Positions 23,170-34,680 of a DNA stretch of 64,000 nucleotides are shown one piece after another. Each line of letters starts with the position of its first letter. The first letter of the stretch is position 1. Made by a program: the position numbers and the translations under genes. A model generated the notes under the pieces. It was not told the DNA's origin and ran no database searches. It saw only the letters and a list, made by a program, of their open reading frames with translations. The stretch is from Limnephilus marmoratus (taxonomy: Eukaryota > Arthropoda > Insecta > Trichoptera > Limnephilidae), in contig OU862934.1 of the NCBI GenBank assembly GCA_917880885.1, positions 31,542,734 to 31,606,733 on the forward strand. Reading direction: 5' to 3'.

Positions 23170-24088
23170 CAAGGTGGCGCAAAATTAATCACCCTATCGG
23201 AAGATGTTATAGTTTTTGCAAATGGCGTCGTACGTCAATCATATTTGACATTTGTGAACTAGACAGCTGCAGAATACAAACAGACAAGTAATGGAGCGCT
23301 ATACTCTGCATGAACTTGGAATAATTGTGTCTATTTAAGCTTTAACGGATTTAGTGATTTTGTGTCGAAAGTGATCATCAGCAACGAGGCGCATTTCCAC
23401 TTAAGCGGTTACGTCAATAAGCAAAATCTTCATTTCTGGGGCACTGAAAATCCTCGTGTGATGCACGAAGAGCCATTACATCCACTCAAAGTGACTGTGT
23501 GGTGCGGCGTTCACGCGGGAGGAGCGATTGGGCCGTATTTTTTATGACGTCATTGGCAACACTGGCACAGGGCCATAATAAACGACTTCTTTCTGCTGGA
23601 ATTGCATGAGCGGGGATGGGTGAATATGTGGTTTCAACATAACGGTGCAACCGTGCACACAGCACGAGCCACAATGGATATTGTGAAGGAAGCGTTTCCT
23701 GGTCGCGTAATCTCTCGTTTTGGCGTTTTGGTATGGCCAGCAAGATCGCCCGATTTAACCATCCCAGACTTCTTTCTTTAGGGCTATTTGAAATCGCGGG
23801 TTTATGCCAACAAGCCTCAGACAATCGCAGCCCTTAAGGAGAATATTCGATAGGAATACGAATAAGTATCACCGGAAATCTTGCGGGAAAGTCATGAAAA
23901 ATGCGATAAAACGGGCACAAATGTGTATCAAAACTGGCGGCAGCTACTTGACGGATTTTATCTTTTCCACTTGACATAAAAAATTGTAAAAGTCCAAATG
24001 AAAATTTCCATTACTCAAAATCATTTTTTTTATTTAGTAAAGAGGTTATTCAAAAACAAAATTGGATGATTAATTTTGCGCCACCCTG
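23170..24088 (+). mobile_element. Degraded mariner-like transposon
   Basis: Terminal inverted repeats CAAGGTGGCGCAAAATTAAT (left) and CAGGGTGGCGCAAAATTAAT (right, as reverse complement) enclose 919 bp. The right flank keeps TA; the left has drifted to TG. About 400 bp is missing compared with a full element. Confidence 0.85.
23365..23975 (+). pseudogene. Mariner-like transposase remnant, catalytically dead
   Basis: NEAHFHLSGYVNKQN, VTVWCGVHAGGAIGPYF, WFQHNGATVHTA and ARSPDLTIPDFFL align with the catalytic domain of the transposase at 17672-18724. The first and second catalytic Asp are both Asn (SNEAHF, QHNGA), stops interrupt the frame near 23547, 23780 and 23852, and the N-terminal DNA-binding region is lost. 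Confidence 0.87.
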
Positions 24089-24600
24089 TACTTCATTAAT
24101 AAATTAATTTAACTGTGTCAAAGTTCTAAACTATTTCATTTGATAACCTCTCCTTATACTAAGTATTGCATACGGCCGCCTGCTCAAGGTCCACCTGAGA
24201 TGCGAATTCCACAGTAATAATCACACTTGTCTCATGCTCTTTAAGTTATATTCTTTTAATAATATTTTGACACCCAACGCCCCTTCTAGATAACATTTTG
24301 GTGCCTAGCGTTCTCTATTAATAGCACACTACTCATCTATATAACAAATATAAAAAAACATAATATTAATGAATATAAAATAAGGAAATAATTCAAAAGA
24401 GATTGAAAGTATTGTAATAAATCTATGGTATACGAAGGAATATAAAAAGAATGTATTTAAAAATATATAAAGTCAAAATTAGTAGGCCCTAAGATATCTG
24501 AAACATATTAGATGTGTTAAACATTTTTACGTAATTAATGTTATGTGTTGACTGTAGGTTGTGTTGTTATTAAGTTTTTTTTAATTAGAAATTTTAAATG
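24089..24600. other. No gene seen; region downstream of gene B
   Basis: AT-rich sequence between the mariner relic and the 3' end of gene B. Confidence 0.45.
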
Positions 24601-24636
24601 AGCAGGAGAAAAAGAAATCCTTACTTAAATAAATGG

Positions 24637-24642
24637 TTTATT
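24637..24642 (-). terminator. Poly(A) signal of Kazal-like gene B
   Basis: AATAAA on the minus strand about 170 nt after the stop codon. The homologous signal of gene C is at 58206-58211, in sequence that aligns between the two 3' regions. Confidence 0.65.
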
Positions 24643-24809
24643 TCGAGATGTAAAAATATAATGAACATTCTTTCAAAATATGTAACCAAAATTATTTTAA
24701 AAATTTTCGTAATCCGATGTTGGGCATAAGTTTTATTGCAGTTTTAAATTTAGGGTTAAATCCGATTTCTTCAGAGTTTACACGAACCGAACACTTCCTG
24801 CAACCTGTT

Positions 24810-24853
24810 TCACTTTGTATTCAAACACGGACCTTCGTACCATGGCTTGTATT
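24810..24853 (-). CDS. Kazal-like inhibitor gene B, exon 3 (C-terminal)
   Basis: On the minus strand acceptor TTATTCCAG precedes AATACAAGCC. With the phase-1 G from exon 2 it reads EYKPWYEGPCLNTK and stops at TGA (24810-24812). It supplies the sixth Kazal cysteine in the expected W-x-x-G-x-C context. Length (44 coding nt), acceptor and phase equal those of gene C exon 3 (58364-58407). The following 3' untranslated sequence also aligns between the two genes. Confidence 0.85.
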
Positions 24854-24859
24854 CTGGAA

Positions 24860-26274
24860 TAAAAAATAATATTAAATTTTTCACTTAAAATACAAAGGAA
24901 ATCAAAACATGTAGGTTTGTGATCATCGGTAATGATCACAAACCTGTAACTGTAAAGTATCATAATATCATTGGAGGTTATCCACCACTTACCTGCCCTG
25001 GTATAAGTGACAGATGGTTACTCCTTCAAGGCTCTCGCAAGGACTCTAATTTTTTTGAAAGAACGAAGCTACATTTAGTTTAGAACGAACTTAGACCTCC
25101 AATGTCCCTGCATACGTTGTTAGTAAGCAGAATGCAAGTGCTTAGCGGAAAATACAAGACACAATATGTGCTACTATGACAAAATATAGACAAGACAATG
25201 GGACAGATTGGTGAAAGTCCACGAGGTGGCAAACGCTGAATGATTGTATCCAGAACATAAATGAGGAAGACACAGAACATAAATAATAAGGGCACGGCAA
25301 ATAGTTGGGAGTCCTCTTCAATCGATTGGCAATTCCAGCAAGAATGCGCGTGACATTCGGTGTAGCCGTGAACCACACTCAGCTTAGTGAAATCTAAAAT
25401 AAACAATGTGAAAAGAAATAAAATAACAAAAAAGATAAGTCACACAAAAATAAAATAAATTGAAACAATATGTACCTATACAATAGAATAGGTTAAAGGT
25501 ACATAAGATAGATATATAACAAAAAAAATATGTAGATATAAAGCATAAAATATAAAATTCTAGCAGTAGACATAATACATAATAAGATCAAAATATCAGA
25601 ATAAGATCAGTGATAACTTTGTTTCCCATTGTCCATGCTATATTTGGGTCACATGGTGTCGGTTACGACATGTGTCGAAGATAGCCGAACACAGATAAGC
25701 AAGTTATTATTTTGCGAGAGCTCTTCTGACAAAAACTAGACGAGTAAACCATATTTGTATATTAATGAAATAGCAATAAATAGTCAAAGAACCACGGGAC
25801 GACATACAGTAATTTGTTTAAAACGTTGTTTAAAATATGATGTGGAGCACCTCAAATTACTTTTGGCCTACCGACAGATAAGGATAGATGGCGGTAGAGG
25901 AATCGCAGAGTAACCGCCGACAGCGTACCCTGGTGATCGAAAACAGTAACTTTCTCACAAGAATGTTTTGACCTATTTAGTACCTAACTTTTTTTATTCT
26001 TTCCTTCAAAAGAAAAATGTTTTCTGATTTACGATATATTGAAATATTATGTATTAATAATGAATTAAGAAAATACAATGTACTTTTAACCCGTTATCAA
26101 ACGAAGAACCAAATTAGTAGACAAACAGCCGCATGTTGCTCGCGTTCTGAAGTTTGCGATCACGGTGTAAGTCTGCCCGCTATGTTTAGTTATTACTTCT
26201 TTTATTTAGATATTTCAGTGAATCAAACTTCAAACGAAAGAATTTCGTAAGAAAAACACCCTTTCCTGGCTTAC
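24860..26274. other. Gene B intron 2
   Basis: About 1.4 kb between exons 3 and 2. A minus-strand frame of 108 codons (25080-25406) with hydrophobic stretches was examined, but it matches no family I know and has no homologue at the other paralogues. No mobile element was recognised. Confidence 0.55.
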
Positions 26275-26460
26275 CTTTTTTACCTTGATGACACGCCTCA
26301 ATATCGGAGGAACACTTGTTATCGAAGTTCTGCCAGACCCCGTTTCCTACGTAGGCGCAAATTGGGCGAATATTTAAGGGACACATTTTTCGACATGGAT
26401 CGATACCTGGTACAGCCGCGCCCGAGGTCACCAGGTACATCAGGGTCACCAGCAGACCTA
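26275..26460 (-). CDS. Kazal-like inhibitor gene B, exon 2
   Basis: A 186-nt exon between acceptor TTGTATAG and donor AAAAAG|GTAAGCC, phase 1 at both ends, exactly like gene A exon 2. It encodes the signal-peptide end (GLLVTLMYLVTSGAA) and a Kazal core with spacing C-x3-C-x7-C-x14-C-x6-C, including RPICAYVGNGVW and NFDNKC. With exon 1 (56400-56430) and exon 3 (24810-24853) it gives a complete small secreted protein of roughly 85 residues with six cysteines. The family usually inhibits serine proteases; Vasotab-like members can have other activities, so the role is open. Gene B is the only paralogue with all three exons in the window. Confidence 0.87.
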
Positions 26461-26504
26461 CTATACAAAGGTTTCATATTCATTACTTAAAACGAAAGAT
26501 TTTA

Positions 26505-26952
26505 TCAAATCAGCTCGATGAAACGACTGCGTATCCAATATATAATACTGCTTGCAGAATTATATTTGGATACAGAAGGTTTAGCAGAACATCAACAATG
26601 TTTACGGAGCTAGGACTGAAGGACTGTTTCGCCAGCCTGATGAGATACCGGGTTACTTGAGTCAGGATGCGGCTAATGGCCTCCGGCAACACAGTGGTGA
26701 CCGCATTCTTCCAGCACAAAGGGCCACTCTTGAGTGAGCTCACTCAAAATAATGCAAAATGCACGCTCTAAAAAATAATGGATTATTTATTTTTTAACCA
26801 TTATTATTATTATCATTTTTTTCGTCATATTTTTTCTTCTCTTTTATGTACTTGTTTCTTTATTATGTAAATATGTATTTTTTATGGGACGTGCGAGTTT
26901 TCACTATGCTCCCCATATCCTAAAATAAATAATAATAATTATTATTACTAAA
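26505..26952 (+). mobile_element. LINE 3' fragment (RT C-terminus and tail)
   Basis: One frame encodes YNTACRIIFGYRRFSRTSTM and ELGLKDCFASLMRYR, typical of the end of insect LINE ORF2. It is followed by about 200 bp of non-coding sequence and an (AAT)n-type tail. A TGA interrupts the frame soon after. It sits just upstream of gene B exon 2, within intron 1. Confidence 0.72.
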
Positions 26953-26954
26953 AA

Positions 26955-29150
26955 TAGAGTTTTGTATTGCATTTGTTCGGTTAATACGGTCAACTTTTAT
27001 GTGTGTAACACAATGTATCCCACAAGGGTAACAAATAACGCCATCTCGTTGATAGATCACATTATCACAAAGAGAACAAATGTTTCTGGGATAATTTCAA
27101 ATATTGTTGATCCCCTAAGTGACCTTAACCTTCTTATATTGGATTACGAAAATTCCTTGAAAAACTTCCCTAATAACAGATCCCCAAATAACCTCTCAAA
27201 AGCTTACGAAATAAATTATCACAAATTAAATACGTCACCTAAAACTTGTAAATTTTACCCATTCGTCTGACGTTGTAAACCAAAATTATAATAATTTCAC
27301 TGACTATATTCAAAATACTGTTAATTCATGCAAAAAAAAGTACAAACTAATAAAGGAGACAAAAGACTGTAACAATACTCCATGGGATGATGCCCAATTT
27401 GATTCACTTATTAAAAAACGAAATAGCATATTTATATTTTGGAAACAAAATCAAGGAAGTATTCCTTTGACAATAAAAAAACAAGGCTCGTAATACTCTC
27501 ACAAATTACCGACGATATATTAAATCTAAATATTTTACAAAATTGCTCGATGAAAACATGAATAAGCCCCAACGAACCTGAAAAATAATCAATTCCAATC
27601 TCACAAATAGCTCGCGAAACCCGAATATAGCTAGTAAAGGTCTATTTATAAATGACAAAGAAGTAAAGGGACCAAAGGAGATTGCAACTGCATTTAACGC
27701 ATTTTTTCTCTTAGCTGGGGAAAGTTTAGTATCAGTAATAATAACTTTAAAACCTGACTTAAACACGATCTACATGGAACTTCAAGCAAAACAATATTTT
27801 AACACGATCAGGACAAATAAAAATTTAACCCTACCTATCACAACTAATCTTAAGTCTAAAGAGGCAGCTTATAGATATAACCTCTCTCCTCCTCAAAAAT
27901 TGCAAGGAGGAACTGACGGACGAACTTGTATTCTTAAAAAATATCTCTCTATCAAAAGGCATCTTTCCAGACAAACTAAAAATTGCGAAAATAATTCCAT
28001 TTCATAAAGACGAATGCAAAAAAATGTCCAAAATTTTCGTACAATCTCTAAACTTCCAGCTATCTCTAAAATATTTGAATGTATCATTAAATAAAGACGA
28101 TTGAAATATCTCGAATATTTATTGATCCAAAGAAGGCGTTTGACACGGTGGATCATATCGTATTGATCGAAAAATTGAATCATGTGGGTATTGTTGGTAC
28201 TCCTCTGGAACTTTTCCGATCTTACCTAATAAATCGTTTTTCGGCAGTAGAACAGGGAGCAGAAACGAGTGAGTTGGGTAAAATAACATGTGGAGTGCCA
28301 CAGGGATCTATTCTTGGACCGTTGCTATTTCTAATATATGTGAATGACATAAGAAAGTGGGGTATTAAAGGAACTTTACAACTTTATGCCGACGATATAG
28401 TATTTTTTTTAATGATAAACTGAATTTAGCGGAACTTGAAACGGAAATGAATGTTGATGTTTCTAAACCCACAAGCTGGATGAGAATAAACAAACTAACT
28501 CTTAACGTAAAAAAACCATTTCGGTAACAAGAAAAATCTTAGCCTTAATATCAAAGTTGGTAGTAACTGCCTCGAAAAGAAAATGAGCATAAAATATTTG
28601 GACTGATCGTAGATTCCCAACTCTCCTTATTATTAAATTACCTCCATAACTAGTGTACCATATAGACTCGAAGGATTACTATCCATTCCATTACTAACAT
28701 CAGTGTACTATGCCATGGTACATTCATACCTTTCCTATCTCTGCTATATCTGGCGATTTGTCACAAAGAAACTGATAGCTGATCTGCGGCTAGTTCAAAA
28801 CCGAGCTCTCAGTTTTTGGACTTCCTAAGGACACCTATGTCAGAGACATCTATTCAGTTTCCGGTATTATTCCAATCACAGTCCTTCCTAAACATGAAAT
28901 CACAAGCACCATCCTACAAATTCCTCAACAATCAACTCACACCAACATCAAGCCACTTTACAATCAAGACATCCACACTCACAATACTCGAAATAGCAAT
29001 AAAATCCGCGTACCTTGAACACGCACTACAAAATATGGGATAAAATATCTGAACTACAATATTGCTTATACACTATACACAAAGTCAACAATAAAGTCGG
29101 TGACAGACGTCAAGTAAAATTTTGCTCCTTATAAAATAGGGAAATAAAGC
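26955..29150 (+). pseudogene. LINE ORF2 remnant (Jockey/CR1-like), heavily degraded
   Basis: Starts with the endonuclease end (YPTRVTNNAISLIDHIITKR at about 27015, PLSDLNLLILDYE). It continues with the pre-RT segment (GLFINDKEVKGPKEIATAFN near 27640). The RT domain has DPKKAFDTVDH (motif A, about 28127), GVPQGSILGPLLFLIYVNDI (motif B, about 28290) and YADDIVFF (motif C, about 28385). An HNTRNSNKIRVP-like C-terminus lies near 28980. Several frameshifts and stops separate these pieces. The left edge abuts the tail of the previous LINE fragment, and no clear 3' tail or target duplication is seen. Confidence 0.83.
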
Positions 29151-29159
29151 GCAAAAAAT

Positions 29160-29539
29160 TTATTTCGAACATTATAAAACTTGTGTAGCGATTCATCATA
29201 GTGCTGCGGTAAATCTGGAGCAAATATTATGTATATACTGAACCATATTCTTAAAAGAAACTCATTTTAAAAAGTCAAATAACAGTGATTTTTAATATAT
29301 TGGATGCTCTACCTACACATGGTATATGTATGCTACCGGTTAATGGAGGGCAGTAAATAGGTAAATACATGCATTAATAAAATAATAAATAAGTTTCACT
29401 ACTAATCAACAGATGCAATGCATGCCTAATTTGTAAAGGCAAATATTTTAATACAACTATTGACCAATAGATGGTGACTAGCTTTTGCCCGTTGCAGATG
29501 CAACTAACGGGTTAAAACACTATGCGATTTGACGTGTGA
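29160..29539. other. Gene B intron 1 sequence, no gene seen
   Basis: AT-rich flank up to the target duplication of the outer Gypsy-type element. Confidence 0.45.
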
Positions 29540-29543
29540 ACGT

Positions 29544-30243
29544 TGCTAGCATTGGCGCTACTTGCGGCCAACGCTAAACCCAAAACCTGGAAAGGACATG
29601 CAATAAACAAGCCGGCGGCTAGCTCTGCACAGCCGGCGCGAGCAAGGTCCCTCTTAAACCCAGGGCGAGTGTCTGTGGTTCGCTTGTTAATTCCTACTCC
29701 CCTTCCTTTCCTCAAAATCTCCAGGTCTCCTTCCTCAATCAGAACACAGTTGTTATGCACGAAAAAGGGTTTTATTCAATTAAAGGTGAACAGGGTTCTA
29801 CAAAAGGCCAGCATCGGCACTACACACATGAGTATTTGGCTATCTCTAATTAATTCTATCATAACGGGGGGAGCTTCTCTCAACTCTCTCTACACGTGTT
29901 TAGTGAATTTAAATGTCAGTTCTTAGCACACAGAGGGGTAGCAAGGTTCATTGGTACTCACAAGCAGGAGATAGGCGGTCGGCAGACAGGATTCTGGGTA
30001 GGCGTAAACCTCTTTAAGCACAATACACAATTAAAGTAAAACATCGTTAGCGTTTACGGAGAGCGCCTAGCGCGAATCACGGGGAACACAGTTATTCTGC
30101 CGAAGGCCGGCGAAGGAATGGGAGCGGGGAGCCGCTCGGCGCTTGGCACGGGCGCCGCGCGGTGCGGGGAGAGGGGGCGGAGGGCCTGTGCAAGGGGTCA
30201 ATTCGCTATTAGCTCGCACGGGAAACAATTCCGTAACGTAACA
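29544..30243 (-). repeat. 3' LTR (minus orientation) of the outer element
   Basis: Plus-strand edges TGCTAGC...GTAACA, so on the element's own strand it begins TGTTACG. It is GC-rich at its 5' part (about 30110-30200). Small open frames in it are not genes. Confidence 0.87.
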
Positions 30244-30256
30244 CTTCCCCCCTCGC
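30244..30256 (-). promoter_or_regulatory. Polypurine tract of the outer element
   Basis: CTTCCCCCCTC on the plus strand, that is GAGGGGGGAAG just before the LTR on the minus strand. It resembles the inner element's tract (GCGGGGGGAAG at 43061-43071). Confidence 0.75.
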
Positions 30257-30354
30257 CGCAAAAAAGGCGACGTGGTAATGGAGCAGTAGGGCTAAGAAAT
30301 CCTCTTACCCTTCTAGCACTTGTGCCAAAAAAAAAAACATCCAAGAGAAAGGGG

Positions 30355-30385
30355 GGAGAGAGAGAGAGAGAGAAAAAGAAAAAGT
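30355..30385. repeat. (GA)n microsatellite
   Basis: A GAGAGAGA run followed by AAAAAGAAAAAG. A second (GA)n run lies at 31828-31852. Confidence 0.8.
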
Positions 30386-30989
30386 TGCTAGCTACAAAAT
30401 AGTAGAAACAAAAACAAAAGAGAAAAAAAAACATGGTGAACAAAGAATTATACATGAATGTACATGAAAGAGCAGTGGCATACATAAATATAAACAAGGA
30501 CCTGCTGGAGAAAGGTACAAGGGTTATGCAGTGATAGAAAAAAAATGACTCTAAATTGTATCATTGGTCTGTGAGCTAAGTTTGCGTAGCGTGGTTTGCG
30601 TAGGATGTTTGGGGTGTTTGAACGTTGCACTGAAGTTATAAGGTTACTTTGTCACAGTAACCTGGCCTGGCAAGGAACACTAGGGCCTTAAAGAAAACAC
30701 GAAGAAGAGAACGCAGGATGAGGCTTCTTGGTGGTGGAGAGGGTTCTACCTGTCACAGAGGTCAAAAAGGTAGCTGCTTCCGGATCCTGTGGGTGGGCCA
30801 GTATGACATCATTGAGGTACTGGAGAGTGGAATTGTAATTGGTGGTTGGTCCTTTATAGAGGAGGTGGTTTGTGTGCATGACAGCCGTTGTTGTGATGGT
30901 GGTTGGTACACTGGTTTGTATACAGTGGGATTGTTGGATGAACAATTGTTGGTATTGTTATTTGCGCAAGGGCACAGGAGCATTGGCAT

Positions 30990-31490
30990 GATGGCAACAG
31001 AGCAATTTGCAAGGTGCAGCTGGAACATTTGCAAGATGCAGCAGGAACATTTGTACAATGGCAACAGGAACATTTGCGAGATGCCGCAGGAACATTTGTA
31101 CAATGGCAACAGGAACATTTGCGAGATGCCGCAGGAACATTTGTACAATGGCAACAGGAACATTTGCGAGATGCCGCAGGAACATTTGCACGATGGCAAC
31201 AGGAACATTTGCAAGGTGCCGCAGGAACATTTGTACAATGGCAACAGGAACATTTGCAAGGTGCCGCAGGAACATTTGTACAATGGCAACAGGAACATTT
31301 GCGAGGTGCCGCAGGAACATTTGTACAATGGCAACAGGAACATTTGCAAGGTGCCGCAGGAACATTTGTACAATGGCAACAGGAACATTTGCGAGATGCC
31401 GCAGGAACATTTGCACGATGGCAACAGGAACATTTGCAAGGTGCCGCAGGAACATTTGTACAATGGCAACAGGAACATGAACCAACTTAG
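30990..31490 (-). repeat. 45-bp tandem repeat array, about 10 copies
   Basis: The unit is GGAACATTTGTACAATGGCA plus CAGGAACATTTGCGAGATGCC-type sequence, period 45 bp, itself made of two related halves. Because 45 is a multiple of 3, long frames are open on both strands (30718-31515 plus; 30762-31562 minus) with 15-residue periodicity such as EHLYNGNRNICEMPQ or, on the element's strand, MFLLPLYKCSCGTLQ. Variation between copies is mostly G/A at two sites. The inner Gypsy lacks this array at the corresponding place, so it arose in the outer lineage. I treat the frames as a consequence of the repeat, not as proven genes. Confidence 0.85.
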
Positions 31491-31589
31491 AGCTGACGTG
31501 CTCGGGTTTGTTTGAGTGATGGTTTTGTGATGATACAATTCGCAACTACACGCACGACTCACACTAGGTTATGTTAGGTGTGGTCGGGT

Positions 31590-32665
31590 GCTTTTGGTAC
31601 GTAGGGTTTGAAGGCATGGGACCTCCGTGACGGTAGTGAAGGCAGCATGAAGAGAGGCGCAGGTGTAGATAGGGTGAAGAGCTGCTGGTCTTCTTATTAA
31701 TCCGGAGAAAAATTATTATTAGAACAAAATTCTTGAAGTTTACCTGCCTGGTAGACCAATGATGAAAAGGTTTGGAGAGAAACAAGGTGTGCATATTGAG
31801 AAAGATTGGATTAGTTTGACGTGTAGAGAGAGAGAGAGACGGAGAGAGAGTTAACTAAATGCAACTACAGACTTATACATATTACAAAGGTACGTATTCA
31901 AGGAAGGTTCTGTTTAACCCATTTAGTTTTTTTTTAAACTAAATACATTTCCAAGAACACGTAGGTAAGGGTTTGTACGTATGACAAAATGCCACGTTCG
32001 AAAGAAGTTGGTCTTCCATGACCTATGCTCACGTCTATACGGTAGCATTTTTTCTACTTTCGAAGAACAAAAACATTGAGTACAAATAAGTTATGAAAAG
32101 TGGGAAAGGAGTAGGAAGTTGAAAGGATCCGTGTATGAAGGTTGTCCTATTTGACAAACGAAACGCCAAGTGCGTAACGCATATATCCCCATTCACGGAT
32201 AATTTCGAGGAAGGGAAAGGGTGACAATTGGGAACATTTGAACGAAGAAAACTGCTGAGGACTCGGCTATTTCCGAAATTCGACCTCTGAGAGGAAGGTG
32301 AAACAAGGTCTACAGCAGTTATCCTGGCACATTACAATACCATTTGGTAGTGTGGGACAAAAGGAATACACTGACATAAAAATTTTCTGATAACAGAAAA
32401 TAAAAGGCGTGTGATCTACACTTGGTAGGTCACACAAACATGGGGGTAGATATTATTTCGTTCGCACGACTCATGGTGAGTATTGTAACGTCTTCACGTT
32501 TGGTGCACAGATTATATAAGTACACAGTTATAACAAAGCGGTTCTCATGCCAAAAGACACACGACCAAAAAGGGGCGGTTCTCATGCCAAATAAATGACA
32601 CACGACCAACAAGGGGTGGTTCTCATGCCAAAAGACACACGACCAACTCAATAACATTTAGTTAA
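31590..32665 (-). other. 3' non-coding region of the outer element
   Basis: Reverse complement aligns in blocks with the inner Gypsy's 3' region: 31690-31800 with about 41920-42010, and 32430-32665 with about 40475-40925. The latter includes three copies of a GGTCGTGTG...CATGAG repeat. No open frame of note. Confidence 0.8.
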
Positions 32666-32669
32666 GAGT

Positions 32670-33402
32670 TGTTATGGTACGCCCTAAACGACAGAATTCG
32701 AGTCTAAGAACACCGCCGCAGACAGCAACACCCCGCTCCCCCCTGTTTCCTGTTACCTACTTCCTCTCCCCTCTGCATTCCCGGGCAGTCGAGAATTGCA
32801 AGCCTCTTCGGGAACACGTTACGCTCCTCGGATCGAACACCGAGTTCGCGGCTAATTTCTGTCGATCAATTTGAACGCAATTACATCTGCGATGTTAATT
32901 GAAGTACATACGGGTTTTAGCGCTGGTATTCTGCCATGCCTGTGTGAACTTCGGGTCCTGTCCTAGACTCGGGAAGTGCCCCTGCTGAACCCGGAAGGCG
33001 TAGATCCCCGAACATCATGTAAGCTGTACAATTATTCCCTCTTCTGTTTGTGTCCTATAACGATAGACTGTAAACCCTCGCGAAAAGCCATCACTCAGAG
33101 AGTTCGTTTTAGAGATCATGAGGTATAAACACGATAGCTAGGTTTGTGTAATATGCATTTCTTGTATTGAATTGTACTGTAATAACCTATGTACTGTGTT
33201 TTGAATTTGCAATACATGAATCTATTTAACTCAATCCTGTTGTTAATCTGCCTCGGCAGGAGCATTTCCTAGAGTGTATTTCCCGGACGACCGTGGGGGA
33301 GAGAGAGAGTTCCGAAGCATTCATGCGACCTGCCCCTGGAATAGAGGGTACTTTTGTCTCTGCTGTGAGCTGGCCTGGGACATGTTAGGGCCCATCATAA
33401 CA
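32670..33402 (+). repeat. 5' LTR of the inner Gypsy
   Basis: TGTTATGG...CATAACA, 733 bp. It carries two short open frames (32674-32874, 33274-33507) that recur in the 3' LTR and are not genes. Transcription should start in this LTR; no clear TATA box was picked out. Confidence 0.92.
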
Positions 33403-34680
33403 ACTGTCGCCATAGCGTGGGGCCTCGGAATTTTTTTTCTCTCTATCACGATCGCTTTGCGGAGTGCAACTTGTCGAAATCCTCCCTGTACAGGAATTGT
33501 TTTGTGAACATTAATTATGCCTTGATATTCTACACCCAGTGTACAGTGAATTCTGTGAAAAAACCACAGAAACCTATGTGTAAATTGGATCCATAACACA
33601 GATCTGATTGTAACCATGAATCACGCCGCAATTGAAAACACGGCCATTTTGGAAGCTACTAGAAGGACGCCAACATTTAAACCGCGAACTTGACTGCGCA
33701 GGCGTGACCCTTTTGTTCACCAAGCTACGGTCAATTTCGCGCCAATCTCAACGGCAAATGTTCACGCGGTAAATACCTATTCTCTGGATTGCGCGCGCAA
33801 GTGCTTTGTCTCGCGCCAAAATTCCAACGGAAAAAACCCGTCGGAACGAAATAATTAACTGTTGCTATGCAGCGTTTATAATCAAATCACCCTTTTTATG
33901 ACTGAACCGGATAGCAACGGAAATTATTATAAATTTGATTCTGGAACCCTAGTTATTTTGCGAATTCTTTAATCACAAATTTCGGACTTACGTTTTTTTG
34001 TTGTTTCTGCACAATATACCAATTGGCCCACTTGTATCTGTCAAATTAGTACAACTTATATTTCACCAAATGGACAAAATAATGACTTTTTTCCCATTCT
34101 ACATTATAGGTACCACTTTTTTTCAGCATAAGTGTAAAGTGAATTGTGTTTTTTCCCTACTTAAAGAAAAGTGAAATAATAATAAAACAAAAGATTGATT
34201 CCATGAATAAATAAAATAATTTTAATGTGGTTGTCGTAACGAATCCCATATTCAGTTTTTTTCATCCGGAAGTTTGTTCTTATTTGACAGAAGAGTGCCT
34301 TTTGTGAATTTTAGTGCCTTTCTCAGTGCAAAGTGAAGTGAAAAAAATAAAAAAGCCGTTTTCTAAAGGTCAGTCCTGGCAATTTTTTTTGAAAATAAAT
34401 AAATACTTATGAATTTCACAGTTTTCTCAAAAGTGGTCAGTGAAACACAGAAACCTTTACTACTAAGGTCTTTCCACGCAAAATTTTTTTTCGTATGCCT
34501 TCCTTTGACAAAGATTCTGGTGTCATTTATACCAAATTGTAGTATGAAATACAGTTTTCTATAACTATTTTAGAAGTGCCAACCAGTGGTTACCAAGTGA
34601 AAAGTGCCTCACAAAATTAATTTTGCGTTTGCTAAAGGAAACCCCTGGCAAAATTTTTTTCACCACCCGGGAAACTCACA
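33403..34680 (+). other. Leader of the inner Gypsy, with candidate primer site
   Basis: ACTGTCGCCATAGCGTGG follows the LTR directly, where the primer binding site belongs. The outer element has a comparable CTGTCGCCCGACGTGTGG at its own site (47240-47257, minus). I could not name the tRNA. The leader is about 1.3 kb and AT-rich, with repeated motifs such as CCTGGCAA followed by T runs (34375, 34646). Confidence 0.6.

Noticed and set aside
24778..24963. A 61-codon minus-strand protein
   Set aside because: It overlaps Kazal gene B exon 3 in another frame; the exon with acceptor and phase match explains the sequence better.
25080..25406. A membrane-protein exon on the minus strand
   Set aside because: There are hydrophobic runs, but no convincing splice pair, no homologue at the paralogous loci, and no recognised family.
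30718..31515. A 265-codon repeat protein on the plus strand
   Set aside because: The 45-bp unit length keeps several frames open on both strands at once; the plus strand is antisense to the host element. Kept only as a repeat with a note.
32674..32874. Small ORF in the Gypsy LTR (repeated at 43076)
   Set aside because: It recurs only because the LTR is repeated; it begins at the LTR edge and has no motif.
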